Shown: positions 11,222 to 22,669 of the stretch, in pieces
Position numbering within the stretch: position 1 is the first letter of the stretch
Layout: each line of letters begins with the position of its first letter
NCBI GenBank assembly: GCA_037178675.1
Contig: JAYMGJ010000151.1
Span: 1-64,000 of the forward strand
DNA from: Scleroderma bovista
Lineage: Eukaryota > Basidiomycota > Agaricomycetes > Boletales > Sclerodermataceae
Direction of reading: 5' to 3'
Length of the DNA: 64,000 bases
The notes under the pieces: generated by a model
What the model was told of the DNA's origin: nothing
Database searches by the model: none
The model's input: the letters and a program-made list of their open reading frames with translations, nothing else
Translations under genes and position numbers: made by a program

Positions 11222-12552
11222 TGTGCGCCTAAGTGAGGGAAGAGGTCAGAAAAACCAACAACCAACACCAAATGACAGCAATATGGGAGTGGTGGTCTTC
11301 CTTTGCATTTCTGGTATTTAATCTCCTCAGGGGGATGTGCTGCACACCTTCAGGCAGGATGCAGGAGGGAAGGGAAGGGCTTCTGATGGGGATGATATGT
11401 GACTGGGGATGGTATTGACTCCTCTTCAGCCTACCACAGTGGTTAGGAAGAGTCCTGGGATTGAAGAGCAATGATAGATTGATGACAGGGGTGTAACAGC
11501 AGTGATGGAGCAGAGGGGAAGCAAGGGGACAGTTCCTGCTTCAAGAATGTGATGGACAGTGATGGGATGGAGTGGACAGTGATGCTAGACTGCGCTTGAG
11601 CCTAGAGAAATGATCAGATACAAGATATATCTGATAAACAACAATATAGGAGCTTTAGGCCAGCACTGAGTGACCTACAAGTCCAAAGACAGAGATAGAG
11701 CTTATAGACAGTGAGGGAGAGTGAATGTGGTCGCTTTATTGAGGGGGAAGCAGACACTTCCTTGCAGCCTTTGGCTGCTGGTTTATATACAGGAGGGGCT
11801 GTGGCCCTGTAAGCACAAATGACTAAGTGCTTGGTAAGAGATTGGTAAGAAATTGGTAAGCGATTGATAAGCCGTGTAATCAGGCTGAGTCATCGATGGG
11901 GGGAGCCTGAACAAGCTGCTGAGCCAAGGGAAAGAGCAAAAACATAGGTAAAAAGGGGTGCATAATCAAGAATATGGAAAAATCATTGCATGGGGCCCAA
12001 AAGAGAGGGGGGGAAAGCATGGGATGAGTAGATCGAAGCTAAATGAGCATATGCGATGACATAATGCATATGAATCATAGGGGCATGAGTCATGAATTGA
12101 TAAGTAGCATGATAAGCATGATTTGAAGGATGATTGGTAAGTGATTGGTAAGGGGAGTAATGGGGATTAGTAATGCCAAGAGGGGATGAATAATGCACAG
12201 CAGAGTGAGTCAGAGTGAGCCAGAGTGATTCTGTGTGACTCAGACAGAAGGGAAGCACAACCTGTGATTGATTGAACTTTAGATCTGGAGATGAGCTTCT
12301 GAAGCAGTGCCACTGATGGGAGTGGCTGGGGGATAATAAAAGAATTGATCCGACCAGAAGAGCAGTGTCAGGGGGCCTGGAATGACAAGTAGAGTCACAG
12401 CTGGTTACAGAGTGTCACAAATCCCTTGGATTGAGCTTCTGTAGAGCAAAAATGCGAAATTTGGTGCTCCCGAAGTGCAGTCTTCCCTTGAGCAGTAAGG
12501 GGAAGGTTCTGTACTCTATTAGGGCTCCTAAGAAGGGTTCTAGAGCACTGTT

Positions 12553-13050
12553 TCATTTGTGTTTGTTGCGGGATAGCAGGGAAGTGAAATGTGAATAGCA
12601 GATTCGACATGTCCAGGGAAGCGAGATGAATGATAGAGGGAGATGGATGTGACAGGACTCTGGGATGAAAGGACCATATGCAGAGGACTCAGGAGACACA
12701 GAGACAACCAGGTATGAATTTTCAAGTCTAACGATAGACTTGAGATGACCAAAGTATGTGCACAATGCAGGACTGACGAGGAGAACACACTGACCGAGAA
12801 TGAGAGGGACTGAGGGAGCAGGCTGGGAAGATATGTACCAGACAGTACACAGGAGCTCAGGGAGAGGCTGTCCCAAGAGCAGGACATAGTTGAGGTCTGC
12901 TGCAATAGCGGAGAAACGTTCCAGAGAAAATGCAGACTCCATAGTGAGTGATGAAGTGGGTGTCTGGATTGCGGGTGGAATATATCCGTGGGAAATAAAC
13001 AGATTTACGTTGGAACTTGACAGGCAGATAGACCACAGTCTAGGCTCCAT
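12553..13050 (-). CDS. Conserved 165-codon frame of unknown function in element B1
   Basis: Open frame starting MEPRLWSICLSSSN and containing YVLLLGQPLPE and FGHL.SIV.LE. The same frame, without indels over about 110 codons, is present in A2, A3 and A4. Between B1 and A3 my by-eye alignment shows roughly twice as many third-position as first- or second-position changes, and many replacements are conservative (Lys/Arg, Val/Ile). That suggests past selection on a protein. It is rich in Leu, Ser and Pro, with no motif I recognise and no clear signal peptide. It lies upstream of the element TATA box on the sense strand. Alternatively it is an accidental open frame in an LTR. Confidence 0.35.
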   Translation of the reverse strand: MEPRLWSICLSSSNVNLFISHGYIPPAIQTPTSSLTMESAFSLERFSAIAADLNYVLLLGQPLPELLCTVWYISSQPAPSVPLILGQCVLLVSPALCTYFGHLKSIVRLENSYLVVSVSPESSAYGPFIPESCHIHLPLSFISLPWTCRICYSHFTSLLSRNKHK

Positions 13051-13464
13051 GATGGTATAGTCACGTGATTGATAGCTTCAAAAATGGCAGAGCTATTCAA
13101 AATATCGGAATGCTGGCACTGGGCGCCTAAATTTGACATTTGGGCGCTAAAAATGATTCTTCCTTTTCTCCTTTGTTTCTCTATGGTTTCTTCTGCTTCT
13201 TTGGTTGTTCTGGTATGGGAGTTGGACTGCAGTAGGTTGCATTCCTCTCTCATACTGAAATGATCATCAATCCTTGGATTCTTCTGCTTCTTGGCGGTTC
13301 TCGTGCGATAGATGACTGTCAGCGTTGGCATTCATCTCTCACATCAGGATAGTCATTCTTGTGCGATAGATGGCTACAACGAGCTTGTATTCATTCTTCG
13401 CATAAGGATAGTCTTGACTTTGTGTGATATGGATAGCGAGGGCTGTCTGTATCCCTCAAGTCGG

Positions 13465-15560
13465 TGTGAGTCAAAGTGTGGATTTGGGTCGGAGTCATAA
13501 CCCAAACACAACACCAACAAAGGACTATGAAAAAGTGCGAGTGGTGGTTTACCTCTGCAGTGTCCAGAGAGGATGTGCTGAGGAGGGGGGAAGGGGATCT
13601 ACACCAACAGGGTGATGCAGACAGTGATGCAGGATACTCCTGGGGTACAGGAGTAATAGAAGACGAAGGGGATGGGGGTCTGGAATCTTCCTAAGGCCTA
13701 GGAAGTGTCAAAGCGGGGATTGGGTTGACTGAGACTGAAACAGCAATACTACACCTAGAGATGGGTGCAGCAAGGGGACAAGGGGGCTCCTGACGTCCAG
13801 AAGCAATGAGAGATGAAGGATTGACTGGCTAGACTCCGCTTGAGCCTAGAGAAACACTTGGACTTGAATAGACTGAATAAACTTGAGATATTAGAGCCTT
13901 TAGACCTTCACTGAAGCCTACAAGACTCAAAGAGCTGAGGGGATACTGACTGAGAGAGTCTGAGAGAGGGATAATTTCGTGCAATTGGGGCTTTTCACTG
14001 GGCTGAGCCCAGGGGTTTAAATACATGGGGGGGCACAGCATTAAAGTACAAAAAGAGAAGGGAGTAAGCAGAATTTGTCAAGGACTGGTAAGGGATTGAT
14101 AAGAGCTTTGTAAGGGGTTTGTAAGCGATCAGTAAGCAAGGGATAAGCAAGCATGAGTAAGCATAGGAAGCATGAATAAGCTGCTGAGTAAAGGAATGAG
14201 TAAGCTGCATGACAAGATTGATTGGTAAGGGAGTGAGTCATCAGCTGAGTAATATACCAAGAATGCGAAAGGGATAGAGTAATACTGATGACAAGAGAGC
14301 ATCAGTAAGAAATGGATGAGTCACTGCACAGCAGAAGGAGTCATTGATGCACAGCCTAAGAAGTTTGATGGGGGGCTGTGTACCATCAGGAATTTGATGG
14401 GACAACAATGGGGAAGATCTGAGATTAATAGGGGGATTGATCTGAGACAAAACAGCCACAAGAAGGGTACCAGGGGTCCAGAGGTCTTTTTGGGTGGTCA
14501 GCATACACTAAGGTATAGTGCATGTGTTCTAGCACTGCTGAAGCACAACCATGGGCTCCCTTGACAAGCTCTCTTCTGGGAAAGAATGAGAGAGGGTTCT
14601 TCTTCCTAATAGCACTATAAAGTGGGGGAATAACTGTCATGGTGCTGGGGGATGTTGTCTGAAAGTAGGGAAGCAGATAGAGTATTGAATTTGACGCATC
14701 CAGGGAAGCGAGACGAACGACAGAGGAAGATGGACATGGCAAGTATCTGGGAGGAAGGGACCATAGGGTGAGGGCTCAGGGGACACAGAGACGACCAGAG
14801 AAGACATCTCAAGCTTGACAATAGACCTAAGATGACCAAAGTACGTCCTTGATGCAGGACTGACGAGGAGAATGCGCTGACCGAGAACGAGAGGGACTGA
14901 GGGAGCAGGCTGGGAAGATATGTGCCAGGCAGTGCACGGGAACTCTGGGAGAGGCTGTCCTAAGAGCAGGACATAGTGGAGATCTGCAGCAATAGCGAAG
15001 AAATGATCCAGAGAAAATATGGACTCCATAGTGAGCAATGAAGTGAATGTCTGGATTGTGGGGGGAATATCTCTGTGGAAAATGAATGGATTTGCATCGG
15101 AACTTCACAGGCAGATAAACCACGCTCTAGGCTCTCTGACGGTATAGTCACGTGCCTGATAGCTTCAGAAACGATGGAGCTATTCAAAATATCGGAATGC
15201 CGGCACTGGGTGCCTAAAAATGACATTTGGGCACTAAAAATCATTTCTTCTCTTTCTCCTTCATTTCTCCGTCAATTCTTCAGCTTCTTTAATTGTTCTG
15301 GTATGGGAGTTGGACTGCAGATGTGTGCATTCTTTCTCATACCACAATTGACGTTATTCCTTCAGTTTCTTCTGCTTCTTGGCGGTTCTCGTGCGATAGA
15401 TGACTGTCTGCATTGGCATTCATCTCTCGCATCAGGATAGTCTTCTTGTGCGATAGATGGCTACAATGAGGGTCCGTCATGCTTATCCTTTGCATAAGGA
15501 TCATTCGATATAGGTGTTATCTTCCATGTTCACTGTACCAAACCTGTTTGGTGCATGACA
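13465..15560 (-). mobile_element. Element A2: complete 2.1-kb LTR-like element inserted in B1
   Basis: On the plus strand it begins TGTGAGTCAAAGTG and ends GGTGCATGACA. It is bounded by the 4-bp direct repeat TCGG (13461-13464 and 15561-15564), which is the target-site duplication inside B1. TG...CA ends, a short duplication, no internal pol and no long inverted ends fit a solo LTR of an LTR retrotransposon with unusually long LTRs. The sense strand is minus. Confidence 0.8.
14637..15038 (-). CDS. Conserved A/B-family frame (A2 copy)
   Basis: 133 codons starting MLTMESIFSLDHF, homologous to the frames in A3, A4 and B1. In A2 the upstream Met seen in A3 and A4 (MWSICL) is an Ala codon (RAWS), so the first usable start is internal. 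Function unknown; treat as a candidate. Confidence 0.3.
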   Translation of the reverse strand: MLTMESIFSLDHFFAIAADLHYVLLLGQPLPEFPCTAWHISSQPAPSVPLVLGQRILLVSPASRTYFGHLRSIVKLEMSSLVVSVSPEPSPYGPFLPDTCHVHLPLSFVSLPWMRQIQYSICFPTFRQHPPAP

Positions 15561-15661
15561 TCGGGACAATCTTTCAACAGATCTTGGGTGCGTTCTTCGC
15601 ATTAATTTCATCGGCTAACTTTCTCCATGTCCACAGTACCAAACACATTTGGTGCGTGACA

Positions 15662-16718
15662 GTGGCCATTCTGCATGGGGGTTCTTGGAGCACTTTGATA
15701 TATTTTTATTCCTTTTTCAAGGAGTGCTCGATCAAACAGATCAGATTTATACTCTCCGCCAGCATCAGACATCCATCCAACGACATGCGTATCATGTTGG
15801 ATGCGCACCATTTCAAGGAAATCTTTGGTGATTATAATGGATTACCTTTCCCTCAAAATTTCCCTGATGTTGGAGCAAAGAGGCATAGTCCAGGCATGAG
15901 AAGTATAGTCGTCGTAGAAGGTGATAACATATTTGAATTTCTGGTACAACGTAACCGGGAAGGATTTGAGATCAGAGTGCACCAGCTCAAAGGGCTTGGA
16001 AGCACATCTTTCATTCTCAGGGAAGGCTTGATTGGGCATCTTGCCAAGAGCACATTCAGGGCAAACACAGTCCTCAGCAGGAAAGTGGATCTCCAGGAAG
16101 CGCTGCATATGTTTTTGCGCACATCGGAGTACTTCCTTCGAGGGGTGCCCAAATCTCCAGTGCATAATGTCATAATCAACTTTGCTCATGGAGGCAATGT
16201 AGTTAGATCTAATCCCAAAAATGACATTGTGATCGTCTTCTGGGTCTGGCCCAAACCATAGGCATTCAGCTTTGTGAATGAGGCTAATGCCTCGGTTATC
16301 GCCAGTGACTTTGTAGTTACGCTGGAGCATTTCGCCCATAGAAATAAGGCATGCAGTAGCGCCTGGCATATGGAGCACTTGGGTGAGTGTGATAACTTTC
16401 TCATCCCCAGAGCTGTGGTCTAGGCACTGGAGTAATACCATGCCAATGCCAGCGATCAGTGCTACACCATTTGCCATTTTGGCATAGTGTGCTCGCTTTA
16501 GCACATTGTAGGAGGCAAAATCGCCTATGTCACCAGTGAAGTGGCATGATGCGCCAGAGTCTAGGAGCCAGAAAGCACCAGAAAGTTCACTATCATCAAC
16601 CATTTTTCCCTTACAGCCAGCACAGCATGCAGAATTCGAACACAAACAAATATATGCATTACTCGAGACACAACATGACATATTGTAGTGACTACTCGCT
16701 ATATACAGTGATGGTGTA
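15662..16718 (-). pseudogene. C1 pol fragment: copia protease, GAG-pre-integrase and integrase
   Basis: An open stretch from 16681 to 15842 encodes WLLDSGASCHFTGD (retropepsin, catalytic DSG), MHWRFGHPSKEVL and CVCPECALGK (pre-integrase zinc region) and FELVHSDL (first integrase Asp). After a frameshift near 15830 the frame 15811-15662 continues with WMSDAGGEYKSD (second Asp) and SAPRTPMQNG, where element B1 begins just before the expected Glu. Protease precedes integrase as in all Ty1/copia elements. With the frameshift and truncation no active enzyme is possible. Confidence 0.88.
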
Positions 16719-17354
16719 TGTTACGACCATGTCCAACTCAGGATCTTATCTGGTTACTCCAGTTGCATTGCAGCCCCATAGCTCAAACTCTGGTCGTCCT
16801 CAGTTACTCCAGTCACGGTCGCACAGATAACCTTCCGCTAAGTACAACCCTTGGTCTATACTCCATTCGCTCTTACTACACCTCGCCGTCTACCCTGCCT
16901 TGACGTGAGTTCTCCGTGAACTCGATATATCCTATACCTTGTAGCATTTTCACCGGACCTGATTTATTTTACCCGGACCTGACTTTATTTTCACCGGACC
17001 TGACCTAGTCCTAACTCCGGTCATCCCTTGTCCGCTATTAGGTTGTTTACTTGTCACCGTATGTACTCGACCCTAGTTTCTACTTAGTATAAGTACCCTC
17101 TAGTTTACCTTGTAGACCTCAGTCTGAAATCAACTATAGTCACTACTCCTGTCCCTGTCTCTGTCTCCGACTCCATCATCGTCACCTTGACCAGAACCTA
17201 CGCAAGGGATCAACGCACTTTGTCCTTGTCATTGAATCCAAGTGGTCACCAACTCTGGCCGGACTATCCCTTGTCCAGCCCTCTGCCCTCCTCCTTCGTC
17301 TGCCTTCGTCCGGACTTGACCAGACCCCCTACCGGAGTAGACCCGGACTTGACA
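16719..17354 (+). repeat. 5' LTR of G1
   Basis: Runs from TGTTACGACC to GGACTTGACA, 636 bp, the same length as the 3' copy. It carries many CCGG tetramers. Solo copies of the family occur at 38304-38938, 55382-56004 and 57519-58153. Confidence 0.95.
17088..17130 (+). promoter_or_regulatory. G1 TATA box and predicted transcript start
   Basis: TATAAGTA lies at 17088-17095. AGTCTGAAAT begins at 17121, 33 nt from the start of the TATA box. The start site is inferred from this spacing and from its complementarity to the primer site at 17357-17366. The same arrangement is present in the 3' LTR and the solo LTRs. Confidence 0.65.
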
Positions 17355-17356
17355 GT

Positions 17357-17366
17357 ATTTCAGACT
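17357..17366 (+). other. Self-primer binding site of G1
   Basis: ATTTCAGACT, two bases after the 5' LTR, is the exact reverse complement of AGTCTGAAAT at 17121-17130, the predicted 5' end of the element RNA. Tf1/sushi-type elements prime minus-strand synthesis by folding the RNA 5' end onto such a site and cleaving it. G2 keeps the same 10 bases (46156-46165) with the same 2-base spacer. Confidence 0.75.
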
Positions 17367-17424
17367 CGCACTTGTGTGGGTTCACTGTCCCAAATGTCAT
17401 ACGCATATCCTGTCCAGTTTCCTT

Positions 17425-18846
17425 ATGACTATGACCACGCACTCTCGCGCTCGTACCGCTGCAGCACTTGCTGAGGAAGCAGGTGCAGTAGACGACCTCC
17501 ACCTATCCGCCGCCCAACAAGCCCTGTCTAACTGCAGGCAACCTCCGGCTTCTGTAAGCCAATTTAGGAGTTTCACAGCTCAAAGCCCAGTAATGTCAAT
17601 GACTCCGCGTCGTGACGCTGCGTCTCAGAGCCTTCGTGGTTCTGCAGACCCTGGTCACTGTGGATCTGTTCCCGGTGACGGCTTCCCCTAGGATCGCAAA
17701 CCCGGTCGATTCCAATGGTTCGGCCCTGAGGATGGTCCTGGAGATGATCCGGACGACCCCGGAAATGGCAACAACAACAACAACAATGAGTTTGTCAACG
17801 CCCTGGAAGAGCTAGACCCTGGTCTAGCTGTTTTCCACAATCTAGCCATCGCCGTCAATCGCCTCTCCTGCTCTTCCTGCCGGACCAACGAGTCCTCCTC
17901 CTCCCATGCCAAAGTCTGTGAACTGGACACCTTCGACAGTACGGACCCCAAAAAGCTCAGGACCTTCTTGGTCCAGTGCGAACTCTGCTTCCAGGATCGA
18001 GCCAAGGCATTCCGCCTTGACAGGGCAAAGGTAACTTTCGCCCAGTCATATCTAAAAGGGATGACCTTAGAATGGTTCAAACCGGATCTCCTGAACTCTG
18101 GCAATCCGGCTGACTGTCCACGCTGGATGGATAGCTGGGTCCATTTCGTCGCCGAACTACAGAGTACGTTCGGACCTCACGACCCCATCGCCGATGCTGA
18201 GCACCAGCTCGAACACCTCTGGATGAAGGACGCACACTGCATTACGCGGTATATTGTGGACTTCAACCGACTCGCCTCCCAGGTCCAGGACTACAGAGAT
18301 GGCGCGCTCCGCTGCCTGTTCTACTCCGGACTTCTGGATCGTCTGAAAGACGAGATTGCTCGAGTCGGCAAGCCCCTGACTCTCCATGGACTCTGGGCAC
18401 TATGCCAGGAGATCGATGTGTGCTACTGGGAGCGCAAAGACGAGATTGCTCGTACCACAAAGAGTCAGTCCACCTCGTCCCCAGCTAAGACCTCCGACTC
18501 CGGAGGCAACTCACCCAAGTCCGGCAAGGAGAAATCCAAGTCCGGCAACACCTCTAGCTCCGCCACTGCTGGGTCATCCAAAACGACCAGCAACCCATCC
18601 TCTTCTGGTTCCACCAGACCGGACCTCACCAACAAGCTTGGTAAGGATGGAAAGCTCACTGCCGATGAGCAAAAGCGGCGACTAGACAACAACCTCTGCA
18701 TGTTCTGCGGAGGTACCGGTCATTTTGCGGACAACTGTCCCAAAAAGACCAAAAAGGCCAAAGCTCGCGCTGCGGCCATTGCTGCGGAGTCTGGTAAGAT
18801 GGACTCTACTAACTCGGGTGCCAACTCCAAGTCAAAAAAAGAGTAA
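17425..18846 (+). pseudogene. G1 gag, one in-frame stop
   Basis: A frame of 474 codons from the ATG at 17425 (another at 17431) to TAA at 18844-18846, with one TAG at 17689-17691. G2 reads through this place and is longer there, so G1 has a small deletion next to the stop. Visible parts: an N-terminal Ala/Ser/Gln-rich segment; a poly-Asn run before the core; a capsid-like core with DTFDSTDPKKLRTFLVQ and SYLKGMTLEWF (about residues 165-220); a Ser/Gly/Lys-rich basic linker; the CCHC knuckle CMFCGGTGHFADNC; a Lys-rich end. Gag would form the particle shell and bind the RNA. It ends in the slippery site for Pol. The stop probably makes this copy depend on other copies. Confidence 0.88.
18834..18840 (+). 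promoter_or_regulatory. -1 ribosomal frameshift site of G1 (A_AAA_AAA)
   Basis: Seven A residues sit in gag phase as A_AAA_AAA, followed by GAG and the gag stop TAA. Pol has no nearby ATG and is open in the -1 frame through this point. This is a canonical simultaneous-slippage heptamer. G2 keeps the seven-base run at 44662-44668 in the same phase although most of that copy has decayed. Confidence 0.75.
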
Positions 18847-21800
18847 GCAGCTCCCGGCCCTCCGCACAACCGGTGAGCTGCGTTGACTCTGGAAGTGCAC
18901 CCAAGGAGGCCCGCCTCAACGTGTCTGCTCTTTACGATCCTAACTCTCTTATGCCCCATGTTTTCCTCTTGTCTTACAATTTACCAGAACTCCGTGCGCT
19001 TGTGGACTCCGGTTCCATGCACTGCTTTATAGATACCAAATATGCTCTCAGACACTCTCTCTCCACTTACTCCGTTCCCCCGATTGTACTCCGGCTCTTT
19101 GACAGTACCTCGAATTTTGTAATTACTCAAGCCGTCGATCTATCAGTGAAATTCCCCACATCCGGTGATGTCACCCCTATGACCTTCTACCTCACTCCGT
19201 TAGACTCTGAATGCTCGATTGTCCTTGGACATAACTGGCTCACCCGCTACAATCTGTTGATTGACTGGGTACTGAGCAGTTTAACTTTCCGGACCCCTGC
19301 ACCAAGTTTGCTAGTGCCCCCGTCGACCCCCTCTCCAGTTCAGTCCGGTAACCCTGTCTCTGGCCTCTCTGGCCAATCTGACCCCGGCCTCGCGCCATCT
19401 GTCGACACTCTGGTTTGTACCCCTCCGCACATCTCTCTGATAAATGCAGCCGCATTCGTGCGTGCGTGCAAATTAGAGGGATCCACCAAATACCAACTTC
19501 AGCTGTGTCCTTCTGACACAGCAAAGGCTCATTCTTCCTCCGCCTCTACTCTGCCAGACTTGGACATAGTTCCTCCGGAGTATCGTGATTATGCGGATGT
19601 GTTCAGTAAGGCAAAGGCCTCTGAACTTCCCCCGCATTGCGAGTATGATCTAAAGATCGACCTTGAAGAAGGTACCTCTCCACCTTTGGGAACTCTCTAC
19701 TCACTGTCTCCAGTTGAGCTCTCCGCTCTCCGGACTTTCATCGACGAGAATCTAAATACAGGTTTCATCCGTCCTACCGCTTCCTCCCACGCTGCTCCGG
19801 TCCTCTTCGTAAAAAAGAAGGATGGCTCACTCCGCCTCTGCGTTGACTTCCGAGGTCTAAACAAAATCACTAAAAAGGATCGCTATCCACTCCCCCTAAT
19901 CTCTGATCTTTTGGACTCACCTAGCCGTGCTAAAATCTATTCAAAGATCGATCTCCGGCACACGTACCATCTAGTCCGGATTGCTCCGGGCGACGAGTGG
20001 AAGACCGCCTTCCATACGCGCTATGGGTCCTACGAGTGGTTAGTAATGCCCTTTGGCCTCACTAACGCCCCTGCAGCCTTCCAGCGCTTTGTCAACACCA
20101 TCTTCGCTAGACGTCTGTGTTGTCGTGTACCTCGACGACATCCTAATCTACTCCGAGGATATGGAGTCCCACCAGCAGCATGTCCAGGAAGTTCTCTGCC
20201 AACTCCGGTTACATGGCCTCTTCGCCAAACCGGAGAAATGTGAGTTCCACTCAGACTCGGTAGAGTACCTTGGCTATTGCCTCTCTCCGGACGGTTTAAC
20301 AATGTCTCCGGACAAGATCCAAACCATCTCCGACTGGCCTGAACCTCGAAAGGTGAAGGACATCCAGTCCTTCTTGGGCTTTGCCAACTTCTACTGCCAG
20401 TTTATATTCAACTACTTGGACATTGTGGTCCCTCTCACCTGGCTCACCCGGAAAGACACTCCTTGGAATTTCTCTGAGGACTGTCGACGCTCCTTCAACG
20501 CTCTCAAGCATGCCTTCACCACTGCGCCCATCCTCACCCATTTCATTCCAGATACCCCTATCATCGTGGAAACTGACGCCTCCGACTACACTGTCGCTGG
20601 TATCTTGTCTATTCCTTGCACCGATGGAGAGATTCGTCCGGTCGCATACTACTCCCGGACCTTGACTGCTCCGGAGTTAAACTATGACACCCACGATAAG
20701 GAACTCCTTTCCATCTTCGAGGCCTTCCGGAACTGGCGCCATTATCTTGAAGGCTCCGCCTCTCCCGTAGACGTCGTCACAGACCACAAAAACCTTGAGT
20801 ACTTCTCCACCTCAAAAGTACTGTCCCGCCAGCAAGCCCGGTGGTCTGAATTTCTCTCTCAATTTAATCTTGTCATTCGTTTCCACCCCAGAAAACTTGG
20901 TGCCAAGCCGGACGCTCTCACTAGACGATGGGATGTCTACCCCAAAGAGGGGGATAGTGGCTACACCCGGGTTAATCCCCAAAATCTTAGGCCGGTGTTC
21001 ACTCAAGAACAGCTCTCTAACTCTCTTCGCGCTACTTATTTAGAGTTTCCGGTCCTCCATGCAGTCACAATCATGGACGTGGAAACACTCCACAGCGACA
21101 TCCTTTCTGCACTACCCTCTGATCCCATTGCCCAGGTCCACCTTGCAGATCCACCGGACTCTCGCTGGTCCACCAACGAAGCTGGATTCCTTCGTCTCTG
21201 TCTCCAGGTACTCCGGTATCGACACGATCACCCACTCGCTGGTCACTTTGGGCAAAACCGGACTCTAGAACTAATCCAGCGTGAATATACTTGGCCCGGT
21301 CTCAGGACCTTCGTCAAAGACTACGTCCGGTCCTGTACCTCCTGCGCAATAGCTAAGACACCGCGCCATAGACCCTACGGGTTGCTGAAACAGCTCCCTG
21401 TACCAGAGAAGCCTTGGAACTCCATCTCAATGGACTTCATAGAGCAACTCCCTTCATCTACTGGCTTTACCGCCATCCTGGTCGTGGTAGACAGGCTTTC
21501 TAAACAAGCCATTTTCATCCCTACTCATGACACCATCACTAGCCCGGAGCTTGCAAAACTCTTCCTGATCCATGTATTCTCCAAGCACGGTGTTCCCGCC
21601 CACGTCACCTCAGATCACAGTACAGAGTTTGTCTCTCACTTCTTCCGGTCACTCGGAAAGGCCCTTGACATGCGCCTCCACTTCACCTCCGGTTACCACC
21701 CGGAGGGCAATGGCCAGACTGAGCGCTCCAACCAGACTCTCGAACAGTACCTCCGGATCTACTGCAACTACCAGCAGGACAACTGGGCGGACCTACTCCC

Positions 21801-22512
21801 ATTGGTGGAGTTCGCATACAACAACGCACCAAGTGCTACTACCGGAGTCTCGCCGTTCTTTGCTAACAAGGGCTACCACCCTAACATCTCTGTTTACCCA
21901 GAACGCAACATGACCTCTGCCAGGGCTTGTGACTACGCAGTCGACCTCGAGTCGCTGCATCAATACCTTCGAGAAGAAATGGCCAACGCACAACTTCACT
22001 ACCAAGGTCCGGCCGATGCCAGACGTACTCCGGCACCGGACTTCAAAGTAGGCGATCAAGTATATGTGAAAGCCAAATACTTCCGGTCTACTCGACCATC
22101 CAAAAAGCTATCAGAGAAGAACCTGGGGCCCTACACTATCATCGCGCAAGTAGGCTCCCTCTCCTTTACCCTCCGTCTTCCAGATTCCATGCGCGCAGTT
22201 CACCCCGTCTTCCACGTCTCGCAACTCAAACCGGCCATACCCAATACCATACCAGACCGGATACAGCCTCCTCCACCACCGGTTGAAGTGGATGGTGAAC
22301 CGGAGTTCGAGATCTCTGAGATCCTCGACTCCAAGGTTGACCGTCGACGCAAAACGTGCAAGTTGCTTTACTTGGTATGTTGGTCCGGTTACGAAGGGAC
22401 TGTCGAAGAAACATCATGGCTTCTCGCCACTGAACTAGGCAACGCAACGGAACTGTTAGAAGACTATCATGTCCGGTACCCGGACAAACCTGGACCACTC
22501 GCGTCCATGTAA
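18840..22512 (+). pseudogene. G1 pol: protease, RT, RNase H, integrase, chromodomain (8-bp deletion)
   Basis: Read in the -1 frame from the slippery site. Protease has [13 protein letters not shown] near 19000. Reverse transcriptase includes [13 protein letters not shown] and [16 protein letters not shown]; compared with G2, about 8 bp (GACATGCT-like) are missing near 20109, shifting the frame just before the [13 protein letters not shown] box. From there to 22512 the frame is open: RNase H (VETDASDYTVAG, VTDHKNLEYF), integrase zinc region (HPLAGH...CTSCAIAK), core with MDFIEQL, TSDHSTEF and GNGQTERSNQ as the D,D,E positions, and a chromodomain-like end (LLYLVCWSGYEGTVEETSW). The chromodomain would direct integration to particular chromatin. 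Apart from the deletion the enzyme is well preserved, so the lesion is recent. Confidence 0.93.
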
Positions 22513-22669
22513 TAATACTCTCGCTCTCTGTTTCTCTTATCTGTTTCTCTCTCTGTCTCTCCTCTCTGTTTCACTCTGGCTTATAATATCACTCACAAAT
22601 CCAGTCCACTTTTCTTTATAAACAAAAGTAAAACTAATTTACATTTTCTATTTACAAGTTCCGGACCAC
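22513..22669 (+). other. Pyrimidine-rich spacer after G1 pol
   Basis: A CTCT/TGTTTCTCT-rich run (about 22520-22600) followed by AT-rich sequence. It separates the pol stop from the stop of the antisense gene, so the two convergent genes do not overlap. It could hold polyadenylation signals for either strand; none is certain. Confidence 0.4.

Larger units (their letters stand above)
11222..15661 (-). mobile_element. Element B1: 2.3-kb LTR-like element, split by A2
   Basis: On the plus strand it runs from TGTGCGCCTAAG to GGTGCGTGACA, giving TG...CA ends. Without the A2 insertion (13465-15560 plus a 4-bp duplication) it is about 2.34 kb. It is distantly homologous to the A family over its plus-strand right half, including the shared reading frame at 12553-13050. 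At its right end it cuts the C1 integrase frame just before the third catalytic residue. Flanks CCGA and GTGG disagree, so the left boundary was probably remade by recombination. B2 shows the family TATA box and a nearby AATAAA, supporting an LTR identity with minus as sense strand here. Confidence 0.75.
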
